Part shown: one piece after another, positions 18,377-25,521 of the stretch
Layout of the letters: every line of letters starts with the position of its first letter
Position numbering within the stretch: the first letter of the stretch is position 1
NCBI GenBank assembly: GCA_038322995.1
Contig: JBBQGM010000016.1
Span: 1-59,549 of the forward strand
Length of the DNA stretch: 59,549 nt
Direction of reading: 5' to 3'
Source: QHXQ01 sp038322995
Lineage (GTDB): Bacteria; Acidobacteriota; Blastocatellia; Pyrinomonadales; Pyrinomonadaceae
Notes under the pieces: generated by a model
The model's database searches: none
Told to the model about the DNA's origin: nothing
The model's input: the letters and a program-made list of their open reading frames with translations, nothing else
Made by a program: the position numbers and the translations under genes

Positions 18377-18424
18377 AACCAGCCCGCGCAGGTGGCCACC
18401 AGCGCGGGCTGGTTTTTCTTTTGC
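18377..18424 (+). terminator. Rho-independent terminator of gyrA
   Basis: A 12-bp stem (18378-18389 with 18402-18413) rich in GC is followed by TTTTCTTTT. Confidence 0.92.
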
Positions 18425-18519
18425 GCGATGCGTGCCAAAGCTAAGCCGGGGCGTACAGCCTTTCCACCCGTCCGCACACAAGGACAAGCGACACCACGCA
18501 TAGATTAAACGACTTGCAG

Positions 18520-19005
18520 TTAGGCTGACGGCGCGTGGACGGCCCGACGAACCGCCAGCGCGATAGGCAGACCGATGCAGAACATATGCACGAAGAGGCC
18601 GGTGGCTAAGACAAGCGGCGGGAAGGAGAGTTTGCGCGGAAACGCTGATAGAGGGACGACGATGAGGTTCATGACCGCGTAGATGATGAGGCCGTAGAGC
18701 ACCCCAGAGACGACTGCGTGCCGGGTCAGGAGATGGCACCACTGGCTGGCGATGTAGAAAATGGCTGCGGCCGAGAAGGCGATAAGGAAGTGCAGGCCGA
18801 GACCGAGCGCCGCCGTGGGCCGCCCACCTGTGTAGGCCGCCGCGCCGAGCAGCCCGCTGGCGACGGACTGGAGGAGACGCAGGGCGGGCACGCCGCGCAG
18901 CCCCGAGAACACGATGGCATACGTGATGTCGAGCGCGCCCGCGATGAAGCCCCCGACGAGAATTGCAAAAGCAGGGTTACGGCGCATATGTCCTAGCCTC
19001 TCCAT
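18520..19005 (-). CDS. Multi-spanning membrane protein of unknown function
   Basis: About 161 residues with four predicted transmembrane helices: PAFAILVGGFIAGALDITYAI, LGLHFLIAFSAAAIFYIAS, VVSGVLYGLIIYAVMNLIVVPL and LVLATGLFVHMFCIGLPIALAV. The ATG at 19005 is preferred because GGGAG lies five bases upstream; the ATG at 18987 is possible. Conserved-looking polar residues within helices (Asp in AGALDIT, Asn in AVMNLIV, His in GLFVHMF) suggest a functional membrane core, but no family function is recognised. It is a single gene convergent with gyrA. Confidence 0.7.
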   Translation of the reverse strand: MERLGHMRRNPAFAILVGGFIAGALDITYAIVFSGLRGVPALRLLQSVASGLLGAAAYTGGRPTAALGLGLHFLIAFSAAAIFYIASQWCHLLTRHAVVSGVLYGLIIYAVMNLIVVPLSAFPRKLSFPPLVLATGLFVHMFCIGLPIALAVRRAVHAPSA

Positions 19006-19047
19006 TTGCTCTCCCAAAGGCGCATAACGCCTGGCATCACGCGCGCC

Positions 19048-19662
19048 CTATTCAACATACATAAGAGGCACGCTGAAGGGGCGTCGAGTGCCTACCGTCG
19101 TTAGGCGTCGTACGCTGTTATCTTTCTTGCTTGGGAAATACCTGATGGTGAGCAAACTCGCGTAAATTTGGCTGTCCCAACCGTAGCTCAACTCGATAGT
19201 AGTAGTTGAGAATTTCCACGTTTGACTAAGCTCAACACCATTGAATTTTCCTAAGAATGTATATCGGTGCTCCCTCTTGTCGCTGGGCTCGCCGTATTCA
19301 TGCGTAAGCAAGGGCGCAAGAACATTGAAGACTTGCGCGCGCGGGCTAGGGGATTCTTGCTCGTTCAATCTAATCAAGACTTGCCTGAGTTTATTTGTGA
19401 CATCATCCATCTGGAAAAAGACAGTGTAGAGGTTGCTTTCAAGTTCAAACTCTGGAATAACGTAGTCAACATGCATCCCCAGAAAAACTTTTCTTTCCGG
19501 CAACTGCTTGAGCTTGGCACCGAACACCTTAACAATATCTTTTTCGGACATTTCCCAACGAGCGTCCCGCCAGCCAAAGACATCTTTGGGCTGGGCATAG
19601 CAGGTTACGCTTGATACGAGCAGCAGCCCGAAGAGGCCAACAATTCCAGCTATGTGTTTCAT
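19048..19662 (-). CDS. Secreted protein of unknown function
   Basis: About 204 residues. The N terminus is a Sec signal peptide (MKHIAGIVGLFGLLLVSSVTCYAQ), so the mature protein should be periplasmic. The mature part starts with FGWRDARWEMSEKDI, a pattern common in small periplasmic proteins that begin with a Trp-rich helix. Later segments alternate strands and helices (LTHEYGEP, WKFSTTTIELSYGW). The ATG at 19662 lacks a strong Shine-Dalgarno sequence. Local base composition is lower in GC than the neighbours, which may reflect recent transfer. No catalytic motif is visible. Confidence 0.65.
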   Translation of the reverse strand: MKHIAGIVGLFGLLLVSSVTCYAQPKDVFGWRDARWEMSEKDIVKVFGAKLKQLPERKVFLGMHVDYVIPEFELESNLYTVFFQMDDVTNKLRQVLIRLNEQESPSPRAQVFNVLAPLLTHEYGEPSDKREHRYTFLGKFNGVELSQTWKFSTTTIELSYGWDSQIYASLLTIRYFPSKKDNSVRRLTTVGTRRPFSVPLMYVE

Positions 19663-19745
19663 CCTGAGAATCCGATTAACAATCATTCAACAGACGCCTA
19701 ACTACAATTAGACGTACTAATCGCTGTCTAATCTCCGCCCACGCT

Positions 19746-20537
19746 TTACTCGCTTGGCGACTCTACGGACGCGCCTTCGCCTTCGACCCAGACCTCGCCG
19801 TCCTCGTAGAACTCTTTCTTCCAGATCGGCACGGTGCGTTTGAGTTCCTTGATGGCCCATTCGCAGGCGGCGAAGGCGGCGCGACGGTGCGGCGCGCTGA
19901 CGCTGATGACGACGGAGGTTGCGCCGATCTCAAGCCGGCCTGTGCGGTGGACGATGCCGATGTGCGCGATGTCGAACTGTTCGTGCGCGCGCGCGCCTAA
20001 GCGGCGCAACTCGGCGAGCGCCATCGGCGCGTAGGCTTCATAGACGAGATAGAGCGTGCGCCGCCCGCTAGTCCATTCGCGCACGTAGCCGTCGAGCGTA
20101 ACAGTCGCGCCGGAGCGTGGGGGCACGATGCGCCGGGCGACTGCGCCCACGCCAATCGGCTCAGTCGTCAACTCGAAGAAATCTGTCGCGCCGGGTTCGT
20201 CGCGCAAGGCTTCTGCGCTGCCGCCGCTGACGGGGGGGAAAATAGCGATCTCGTCGCCCGCACGGACGGGCGTATCCGGTAGGGCATACTCTTCGTTGAC
20301 GGCGACGAGCAGCGCGCGGCCGAAGCGTTGCAGCTCAGGATAGCGCGCGAGCGTTGCGGCGCGGACGGAAGCGGCGGAAGCGGGTGTGGCTACGTCGATC
20401 TCTGCTTCACTGCACCCGGTCGCAGCACGCGCCGCGCCGAAGAAGAGGAGTCGGACATTGACGCTCGCGCCTGCGGGCGCGGGCGCGGCGGCCGGTGTGT
20501 GTGTGTGTGTGTTTATGTCGTCGCGTTGGTCGGTCAT
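19746..20537 (-). CDS. MoaD-MoaE fusion (molybdopterin synthase, MoaX-like)
   Basis: Combines both molybdopterin synthase subunits, which convert cyclic pyranopterin monophosphate to molybdopterin. Residues ~26-106 are MoaD (VNVRLLFFGAARAATG ... IAIFPPVSGG) and ~125-255 are MoaE, with LVYEAYAPMA, HRTGRLEIG and VPIWKKEF carrying the conserved lysines. The MoaD Gly-Gly (residues 105-106) must be a free C terminus to carry the thiocarboxylate, so cleavage is expected, as reported for mycobacterial MoaX. The start overlaps the stop of the Lon-like gene (ATGA). A (GT)9 tract lies in the first codons. No other moa gene is in the window. Confidence 0.92.
   Translation of the reverse strand: MTDQRDDINTHTHTPAAAPAPAGASVNVRLLFFGAARAATGCSEAEIDVATPASAASVRAATLARYPELQRFGRALLVAVNEEYALPDTPVRAGDEIAIFPPVSGGSAEALRDEPGATDFFELTTEPIGVGAVARRIVPPRSGATVTLDGYVREWTSGRRTLYLVYEAYAPMALAELRRLGARAHEQFDIAHIGIVHRTGRLEIGATSVVISVSAPHRRAAFAACEWAIKELKRTVPIWKKEFYEDGEVWVEGEGASVESPSE
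20495..20512. repeat. (GT)9 dinucleotide repeat in the moaD-moaE N terminus
   Basis: Nine GT units (AC on the coding strand) encode the THTHT stretch near residues 10-15. A change of one unit shifts the frame of the whole fusion protein. Confidence 0.9.
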
Positions 20538-21238
20538 TCGTCGAAGTTGATATGTTTGCCGGCGTGGCCGTTGCCGCGTGCGACGGTGTGGGCGCGGGCG
20601 CGCTCTTCGTAGTTGCCCACTACCTGATTGAGCATCTCCGCGAGCCGCGTGAGCCGGGCGTCGGTGGAACGTGTTTCGAGCAACTCTTGTTTGATCTCGC
20701 TATCCAACTCCATCGCAGCGGCCACGAGGAAGGAGAGCCGTTCGGGGTCGGTGGCGGGCAAGTCGGGCAGACCCGTGCGGTCGTCGTTAATGGCGCGCAC
20801 GGCGCGGGCGATGCGTGTGAACAACTCGGCGACGTGCGCCGCTTGTGTGCCGAGTAACTGCTCGTCGTCTGCCTCGTCTTCAAACGGCGTGATACGCCCG
20901 ATGAGATATGGCTCGGCCGTGTCCACGTAATCATCCAGCCGGTAGCGCACCAGCCCGACGGTCAGCACGTTCGAGCGCCCGTCCGGCAACGGTTGCACTT
21001 CGGCGATCTCGGCGACGCAGCCGATGTGGCCGATTGGCGGCCGATCAGTCATCGCGTTATCGGGATCGAAGTGCGCCACCCCGAACAGGTTGTTCGTTAC
21101 GCGCGCATCCGCCAGTAGTCGCTGGTAGCGCGGCTCGAAGATATGCAAGGGCAGCGGCACACCCGGAAACAGCACGAGCGGCAGCGGGAACAGCGGCAAC
21201 TCGCGCACGCCGTGCACTTTGTCGAAAGCTTCAGTCAT
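20534..21238 (-). CDS. Lon N-terminal-domain protein (LON substrate-binding domain)
   Basis: About 234 residues matching the stand-alone LON substrate-binding family: ELPLFPLPLVLFPGVPLPLHIFEPRYQRLL is the hallmark start. A central beta-domain (VLTVGLVRYRLDDYV) and a C-terminal helical part (LSFLVAAAMELDSEIKQELLE) follow. It lacks the AAA+ ATPase and the Ser-Lys protease of Lon, so it is not a protease by itself. The function of such proteins is not settled. Its stop overlaps the start of moaD-moaE by ATGA, so both are translated from one message. Confidence 0.88.
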   Translation of the reverse strand: MTEAFDKVHGVRELPLFPLPLVLFPGVPLPLHIFEPRYQRLLADARVTNNLFGVAHFDPDNAMTDRPPIGHIGCVAEIAEVQPLPDGRSNVLTVGLVRYRLDDYVDTAEPYLIGRITPFEDEADDEQLLGTQAAHVAELFTRIARAVRAINDDRTGLPDLPATDPERLSFLVAAAMELDSEIKQELLETRSTDARLTRLAEMLNQVVGNYEERARAHTVARGNGHAGKHINFDE

Positions 21239-21242
21239 AGAG

Positions 21243-21316
21243 AGAGGTCAGAGGTCAGAGGTCGGAGGTTAGTGAAGTCAAAAGCACTGACCTCTAACCT
21301 CTAGCCTCTGACCTCT
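21243..21316. repeat. Heptamer-built inverted repeat
   Basis: The left arm 21243-21272 consists of four 7-mers (AGAGGTC three times, then GGAGGTT) and the right arm 21287-21316 of their near-complements (GACCTCT, AACCTCT, AGCCTCT, GACCTCT). It fills almost the whole gap between the Mre11-like gene and the Lon-like gene and touches the stop codon of the former. Confidence 0.9.
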
Positions 21317-22689
21317 CATGTTGCTGCGTTGCGTTCCAAGGCCTGGCGGGCGGTGGCCGTGATCGGCAGTTCGTGTTCGGTTTCTGCCGCGATGATGATC
21401 TGCGCGCCGGTCGTTTCAGCGGCCGGCGGCGCGAGCGTCTGTTCGATCAGGTCGAGAATCTTTTCGGGCGACTCATCACTCAAGGCGAGTTGTTTGGCTT
21501 GCAAGACGACTGCGGCCAGCTCGTGCGCGCGGGCGCGATAGCGATTGTCGCGCGCGATCAAATCTTCGACGATGCGCCGCTCGCGCACCTGCCGCGAGGC
21601 GTCGGCTTCCAGCCCGGCGGCGACCGCGTACTCGACCGGCACGCTCCGGTTTGTCACCAGCACGTGCAGCGCGCCCGTCAGTTGTTTCGTCTCCTCGCGC
21701 ATGCGCGGGAGGTCGAGCAGCGAGTTCTTAAAGCCGAGATGCCCGCGCAGGTTAAGCTCGATGATCGGCGCGGGGGTGCTTTCATCGGCGGCATCGTGCG
21801 CCCGCGCTTCCAGCCGGACAACTTCCAGCACGCCCGCGTGAACCGCTTCGGCGTCAAGCACGCCGGACACGTCGTAGCTTAACCGCTGAAATGGGCGTTG
21901 CGTATATTCGCGTAGATGTTCGGCGCGGACGACATGCGCCGCATCAACTTCGACAAGATAGACGCCGCGCTCCTCTTTGTACTCATCAATCGAGACGGCT
22001 TCAAGCGAACCGGGGTTGAAGGCCCAGCCTTCGATCTCGAACCGTTTATGCGTGTGCCCAAGCGCGATGTAATCGACGAGCGTGCGCAGTTCCTTCATCC
22101 GCTCGATGGAGAGCGCGGGGATATTCGGCCGGTTGAGTTGTCCCTCGACATCTGTGTGCAGCAGAAGGATATTGAAGAGGTTCGCGCCGTGTGCGCGGCG
22201 CAGGGCTTCGACCAGTTGCGGCACGGCGGCGTTCGCGCTCGTGCCGTACCAGTGTGTGCCGAAGATACGCGCGCCCGCGATGTCGATGTAGGAACCGGTG
22301 CGCGTCTCTTCGGCCCACGGCGTGAGCGCGAGATGGCCGGCTTCATCGTGCGTCGGCTCTAAGAGTTTGAGATAGTCCCAACGCGAGAGCGAGCGCATCC
22401 AGCTATAGTCGGAGACGGCGTCTTTTTGATCGTGATTGCCTTCGATGGCGACGACGGGGATGCCGGCCTCGCGCAACAGGGCGAGGCCCGCGATGGCGTG
22501 GTTCATCGCTTCCGGCTCAACCTTGCGCGCGTTGAAGAAGTCGCCCGCGATGAGCACGAAATCAACTTTGCGCTCGATGGCGTAAGTCTGGATAACGTCG
22601 AGCCACGCTTTGGCAAAATCCTTGACGCGCTCGTCCAGGTTATAACGACGACAGCCGAGATGTACGTCTGCGATGTGGAGGAATTTCAT
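21316..22689 (-). CDS. Mre11/SbcD-type DNA exonuclease (calcineurin-like phosphoesterase)
   Basis: Predicted Mn2+-dependent nuclease for DNA end processing. The phosphoesterase motifs are in order: HIADVHLG, IAGDFFN, EGNHD, LLLHTDVEG and LGHTHKRFE. The capping domain and a C-terminal ~150-residue helical part follow. ATG at 22689 (MKFLHIADVHLG) gives the family N terminus; the longer frame adds 17 atypical residues. The length of about 457 is normal. The SbcC/Rad50 ATPase partner, usually adjacent, is absent from both sides, so it works alone or with a partner encoded elsewhere. Confidence 0.9.
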   Translation of the reverse strand: MKFLHIADVHLGCRRYNLDERVKDFAKAWLDVIQTYAIERKVDFVLIAGDFFNARKVEPEAMNHAIAGLALLREAGIPVVAIEGNHDQKDAVSDYSWMRSLSRWDYLKLLEPTHDEAGHLALTPWAEETRTGSYIDIAGARIFGTHWYGTSANAAVPQLVEALRRAHGANLFNILLLHTDVEGQLNRPNIPALSIERMKELRTLVDYIALGHTHKRFEIEGWAFNPGSLEAVSIDEYKEERGVYLVEVDAAHVVRAEHLREYTQRPFQRLSYDVSGVLDAEAVHAGVLEVVRLEARAHDAADESTPAPIIELNLRGHLGFKNSLLDLPRMREETKQLTGALHVLVTNRSVPVEYAVAAGLEADASRQVRERRIVEDLIARDNRYRARAHELAAVVLQAKQLALSDESPEKILDLIEQTLAPPAAETTGAQIIIAAETEHELPITATARQALERNAAT

Positions 22690-22774
22690 ATCAGCACTCA
22701 AACCGGTCGGCGCAACGTGTTTGCTAACACAGCCGCACACTTTGTTAATGAGTGCATTATACGACAGAAAGGAG

Positions 22775-22849
22775 AAGAGGTCAGAGGTTAGCGGTCAGAG
22801 ATCAGTCAGAAATTTTTCTTCCACTGCTCTCTAACCGCTAACCTCTGGA
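22775..22849. repeat. Heptamer-built inverted repeat
   Basis: Left 7-mers AGAGGTC, AGAGGTT, AGCGGTC, AGAGATC; right 7-mers TCTCTAA, CCGCTAA, CCTCTGG. The arms 22782-22801 and 22828-22847 pair over nearly 20 bases around an A/T-rich loop. Confidence 0.87.
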
Positions 22850-22902
22850 AAAAAGAAGCCCCCGCGACTCTGGGCATGAGTCTGTTTGGGCGACGGGGGC
22901 TT
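22849..22902 (-). terminator. Rho-independent terminator with two-part stem
   Basis: Read on the minus strand, AAGCCCCCG (22894-22902) pairs with CGGGGGCTT (22856-22864), and an inner GACTC/GAGTC pair closes a 7-nt loop, with an 11-nt bulge on one side. CTTTTTT follows the outer stem. It would end the transcript of the regulatory block at 23052-27483. Confidence 0.75.
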
Positions 22903-23051
22903 GCGCGCCGCGCCACGGTAGAAGGGTAACCGGATAGCACGGGCGTTCACGGACTCTCGATTTAGGGGGGCGAGAGCCGAAGTTGAGAACTATCAAAGAG
23001 CTTTGAAGTGTCGCTTGCGCCGCGTGCCGGTGATGAGGGGCCGGCGCGCGT

Positions 23052-23258
23052 TCAGCGCAAGTTGCGTTGCTCAGACCTGTGGGGGAGAGACAGGCGGGTC
23101 GCGTCGCGCATAATCCGACTGAGCGTAGCGATGGCGGGGCGGGCTGTCCGCTCGTCAATCCGCCTACGCGCCAGTTCAAACAACATGCCGCGCGCTTCGG
23201 CCGGCGTCAATTCAGGGGCCTCAACCGCTGACATCGAATCAAGCACCCGTCTGTTCAT
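23052..23258 (-). CDS. Small protein of unknown function downstream of response regulator
   Basis: About 68 residues, 34 bases after the receiver gene. The content is helical and Arg/Glu-rich: LTPAEARGMLFELARRRIDERTA, then PAIATLSRIMRD. I do not recognise a family. Support comes from its position at the end of the operon, before a terminator, and from a normal residue mix. Starts at 23258 (ATG), 23264 (GTG) or 23232 (ATG) are all possible. It could be an adaptor or a spurious frame. Confidence 0.4.
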   Translation of the reverse strand: MNRRVLDSMSAVEAPELTPAEARGMLFELARRRIDERTARPAIATLSRIMRDATRLSLPHRSEQRNLR

Positions 23259-23291
23259 CAGCACACACCGCCCTACGAAAAACCGTTCCGC

Positions 23292-23684
23292 TCAAACTGT
23301 CTCTAGCTGGCGCGCGAGCGTCGTGTGCCGCAGGGTCGCGTGCAGTTGCTCCACGTCGAGCGGCTTGCTCAGGAAACCGTCTGCCCCGCCCGCGAAACAT
23401 GCGGCTTGCGTCTCGGCGCTATCCTCTGAACTGACGACGAAGACCTTGCTGGCGGGGCAATGCGTCTTAATGTACTCAAGGATGCGCAGCCCGGTCTGCT
23501 TTGTGCCGGCCGTGGGCGGCAGATGCAGATCGAGCAGCGAGACGTTTGGCTCGTAAGCGGTCGCGCGCCGGAGCGCGGTCGGCAAATCTTCGGCCGTTGA
23601 TACGTCGTACTCGTCGCAGAGCGACCAGTAAAGTTGCTGCCGGATCGCGGCGTCGTCATCAATCACTAATACTTTTAATTTCAT
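23292..23684 (-). CDS. Stand-alone response-regulator receiver protein
   Basis: A single CheY-like domain of 130 residues without an output domain. The acidic pocket is IDDDAAI, the phospho-acceptor Asp is in SLLDLHLPP, the switch Ser is in VVSSED and the Lys is in LSKPLD. The QLYW and DLHLPP segments are shared with the receiver of the sigma54 activator upstream, so the two are paralogues. A sigma54-type promoter lies 85-100 bases upstream. It may act as a phosphate sink or signal relay for the kinase at 25522, but this is inference. Confidence 0.9.
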   Translation of the reverse strand: MKLKVLVIDDDAAIRQQLYWSLCDEYDVSTAEDLPTALRRATAYEPNVSLLDLHLPPTAGTKQTGLRILEYIKTHCPASKVFVVSSEDSAETQAACFAGGADGFLSKPLDVEQLHATLRHTTLARQLETV

Positions 23685-23768
23685 CGCTGCTGCTTAATTC
23701 TTCCTGGACACTAGCCTTGCTTGTTGCCCTACTGCCTTGTTCACAACCTGCTTGCGCACATAATCAAT

Positions 23769-23784
23769 CGCAAGCTTCGTGCCA
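23769..23784 (-). promoter_or_regulatory. Sigma54 (-24/-12) promoter of the receiver gene
   Basis: The minus strand reads TGGCACGAAGCTTGCG, which matches TGGCACRNNNNTTGCW at every fixed position except the last base. It points at the receiver gene whose start codon is about 85 bases downstream. The adjacent gene is a sigma54 activator. Confidence 0.72.
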
Positions 23785-23884
23785 GCGGGTGCGCAGGCCT
23801 CGCGCAATGTAAATGCCGCGTAAATCGCGGCGCAGGGCTGAACGACGACCGGCGATGTGTCAACTGCCGGCAACAATGGACGCG

Positions 23885-23906
23885 CGACTGTCTACATGAG
23901 TGGACA
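23885..23906. promoter_or_regulatory. Candidate enhancer-binding dyad (upstream activating site)
   Basis: ACTGTC, a 10-bp spacer, then GACAGT form a perfect 6-bp dyad about 100 bases upstream of the -24 element. This distance is typical for activator binding sites of sigma54 promoters. It is a single site, so the assignment is tentative. Confidence 0.4.
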
Positions 23907-24015
23907 GTATTTATCCGTTGCCCTTGCTCAGTTGCCCGTTGTGCTACTAACGGGCTACACGCTCAAGCTGAAACGTGTAGCTGCCTAAGCAGCGCTAACC
24001 GACGACGGACGGCTT

Positions 24016-25413
24016 TCAGTTTTCTTTAACGTTGAGTTCGCCAAGCAGGCGATGGAGGTAGGAGCGGCTGATGCCGAGGCGTTTGGCGGCGGCGACTTTG
24101 TTACCGCCTTCCTGTTGTAGGGCGCGCTGGATCAGGCGACAGCGCAATTGTGTGACCGCGCCATCGAGCGTGGTGTCGTTTGCAGCGGCCGCACCGGTTT
24201 CCGGCAGCACGGCGCGCTGCATTTTTTCGGGCAGATATTCTGTGCCGAGTCGCGGCCCCGACGTAAGGACGATTAAGCGCTCGATCACGTTCTCAAGTTC
24301 GCGCACGTTGCCGGGCCAGTCATATTCTTGCAGCGCCTCGTGCAAGGCAGACGGGATTTCGGGTTGTGCGCGCCCGTGCTTCTCGGCCGCTTTGGTGGCG
24401 AAGTGCGCCGCGAGCAATGGGATGTCGTCGCGCCGCTCGCGCAAGGGCGGCAAGACGAGTGGCACAACGTTGAGCCGGTAGAACAAATCTTGCCGGAAAC
24501 GACCGGCGGCCACCTCTGCTTCCAAATCGCGGTTGCTCGCGGCGATGAGTCGTATGTCCACGCTGAGCGTCTTTGTGCTGCCCAGGCGCTCGAAAGCACG
24601 CTCTTGCAGGACGCGCAAAAGTTTGACCTGCACCGGTGCGCTCAACTCGCCGATCTCGTCGAGGAACAGTGTGCCGCCATCGGCCAACTCGAAGCGGCCC
24701 TTCTTGGCCTGCGTCGCGTTGGTGAACGCGCCGCGCTCGTGGCCGAATAGTTCCGATTCGATCAACGTCTCCGGCAACGCCGCGCAACTGACGGCGATGA
24801 AGGGGCGTGCGGCGCGCGTGCTCTCGTCGTGGATGGCGCGGGCCAGCACCTCTTTGCCGGTGCCGTTCTCGCCCGTGACAAGCACGGTCGCGGACGTGTC
24901 GGCGACGGCGCGGGCTTGCTTCAAGACTCGCGCCAGCGCGGGCGCAGCGCCCAACACGCGCGCGATCCCGCGTTGCGCATTGAGACCCGAGCGCAGCGTC
25001 AGATTCTCTTGTTCGAGTCGGCGCACGCGCGCCGCTTGCCGGACGATGTGCGCGACCTCTGCTTCGTTGAACGGCTTCTCAAAAAAGCCATATGCGCCGT
25101 AGCGAATCGCTTCGAGCGCAACTTCCCGCTTGTCGCTGCCGGTGATAACGATGACAGGCACGGCCGGGCGCACCGCATGCGCGGCTTCGATGACGGCGAG
25201 ACCTTCCGTGATGCCGGCCAGATCGGGCGGCAGGTGCAAATCGCACAGCACCACATCCACGCGCCCGGTTTGCAGTTGCGCGGCGGCCTCTGTGCGCGTC
25301 TCCGCTTCGAGCACCTGATGCTCGGCTTCGAGCGCCCAGTAGAGTTGCCGCCGCAACACGTGGTCGTCGTCCACGATCAACACCGTCGCCTTGTCCTGCG
25401 TCTCGTCTTTCAT
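24016..25413 (-). CDS. Sigma54-dependent response regulator (NtrC family, PrsR-like)
   Basis: Activator of sigma54 promoters with receiver, AAA+ and Fis-type DNA-binding domains. The receiver (residues ~8-125) has IVDDDHV, phospho-Asp in CDLHLPPDLAG and Lys in FEKPF; the DLxLPPDxxGxxEGL pattern resembles PrsR of the exosortase/PEP-CTERM systems. The AAA+ domain has GENGTGKE, the sigma54-contact loop as GAFTNA, and LFLDEIGEL. The C-terminal helix-turn-helix is NKVAAAKRLGISRSYLHRLL. ATG at 25413 follows AGAGG. It lies 108 bases downstream of the histidine kinase gene and is probably co-transcribed with it. No exosortase or PEP-CTERM protein is in the window. Confidence 0.93.
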   Translation of the reverse strand: MKDETQDKATVLIVDDDHVLRRQLYWALEAEHQVLEAETRTEAAAQLQTGRVDVVLCDLHLPPDLAGITEGLAVIEAAHAVRPAVPVIVITGSDKREVALEAIRYGAYGFFEKPFNEAEVAHIVRQAARVRRLEQENLTLRSGLNAQRGIARVLGAAPALARVLKQARAVADTSATVLVTGENGTGKEVLARAIHDESTRAARPFIAVSCAALPETLIESELFGHERGAFTNATQAKKGRFELADGGTLFLDEIGELSAPVQVKLLRVLQERAFERLGSTKTLSVDIRLIAASNRDLEAEVAAGRFRQDLFYRLNVVPLVLPPLRERRDDIPLLAAHFATKAAEKHGRAQPEIPSALHEALQEYDWPGNVRELENVIERLIVLTSGPRLGTEYLPEKMQRAVLPETGAAAANDTTLDGAVTQLRCRLIQRALQQEGGNKVAAAKRLGISRSYLHRLLGELNVKEN

Positions 25414-25521
25414 TGCCTCTGTCTGGTTGAAGCGGCGCATAAAACTGTGCCGGGCCAGGCGCTCACGTCGCCTCGCTGCTCTATGTTGCGTGTTGCTATT
25501 GAAAACTATTGCGGGACTTGC

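Larger units (their letters stand above)
22690..23051. other. Intergenic region with hairpin and terminator
   Basis: About 360 bases that hold a heptamer hairpin (22775-22849), a two-part terminator on the minus strand (22849-22902) and some 130 bases of GC-rich sequence between the terminator and the small gene at 23052. That last part has several short complementary segments and may be a structured 3' UTR or small RNA. Confidence 0.45.
23685..24015. other. Regulatory intergenic region of the receiver gene
   Basis: 331 bases with no credible gene. It contains the sigma54 promoter at 23769-23784, the dyad at 23885-23906 about 100 bases upstream of it, and a second perfect inverted repeat (8 bp, 23954-23961 with 23974-23981) close to the end of the activator gene. 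Confidence 0.6.

Noticed and set aside
23694..23876. 60-codon open frame between the receiver and the activator genes
   Set aside because: It overlaps the sigma54 promoter and has no ribosome site or recognisable protein.
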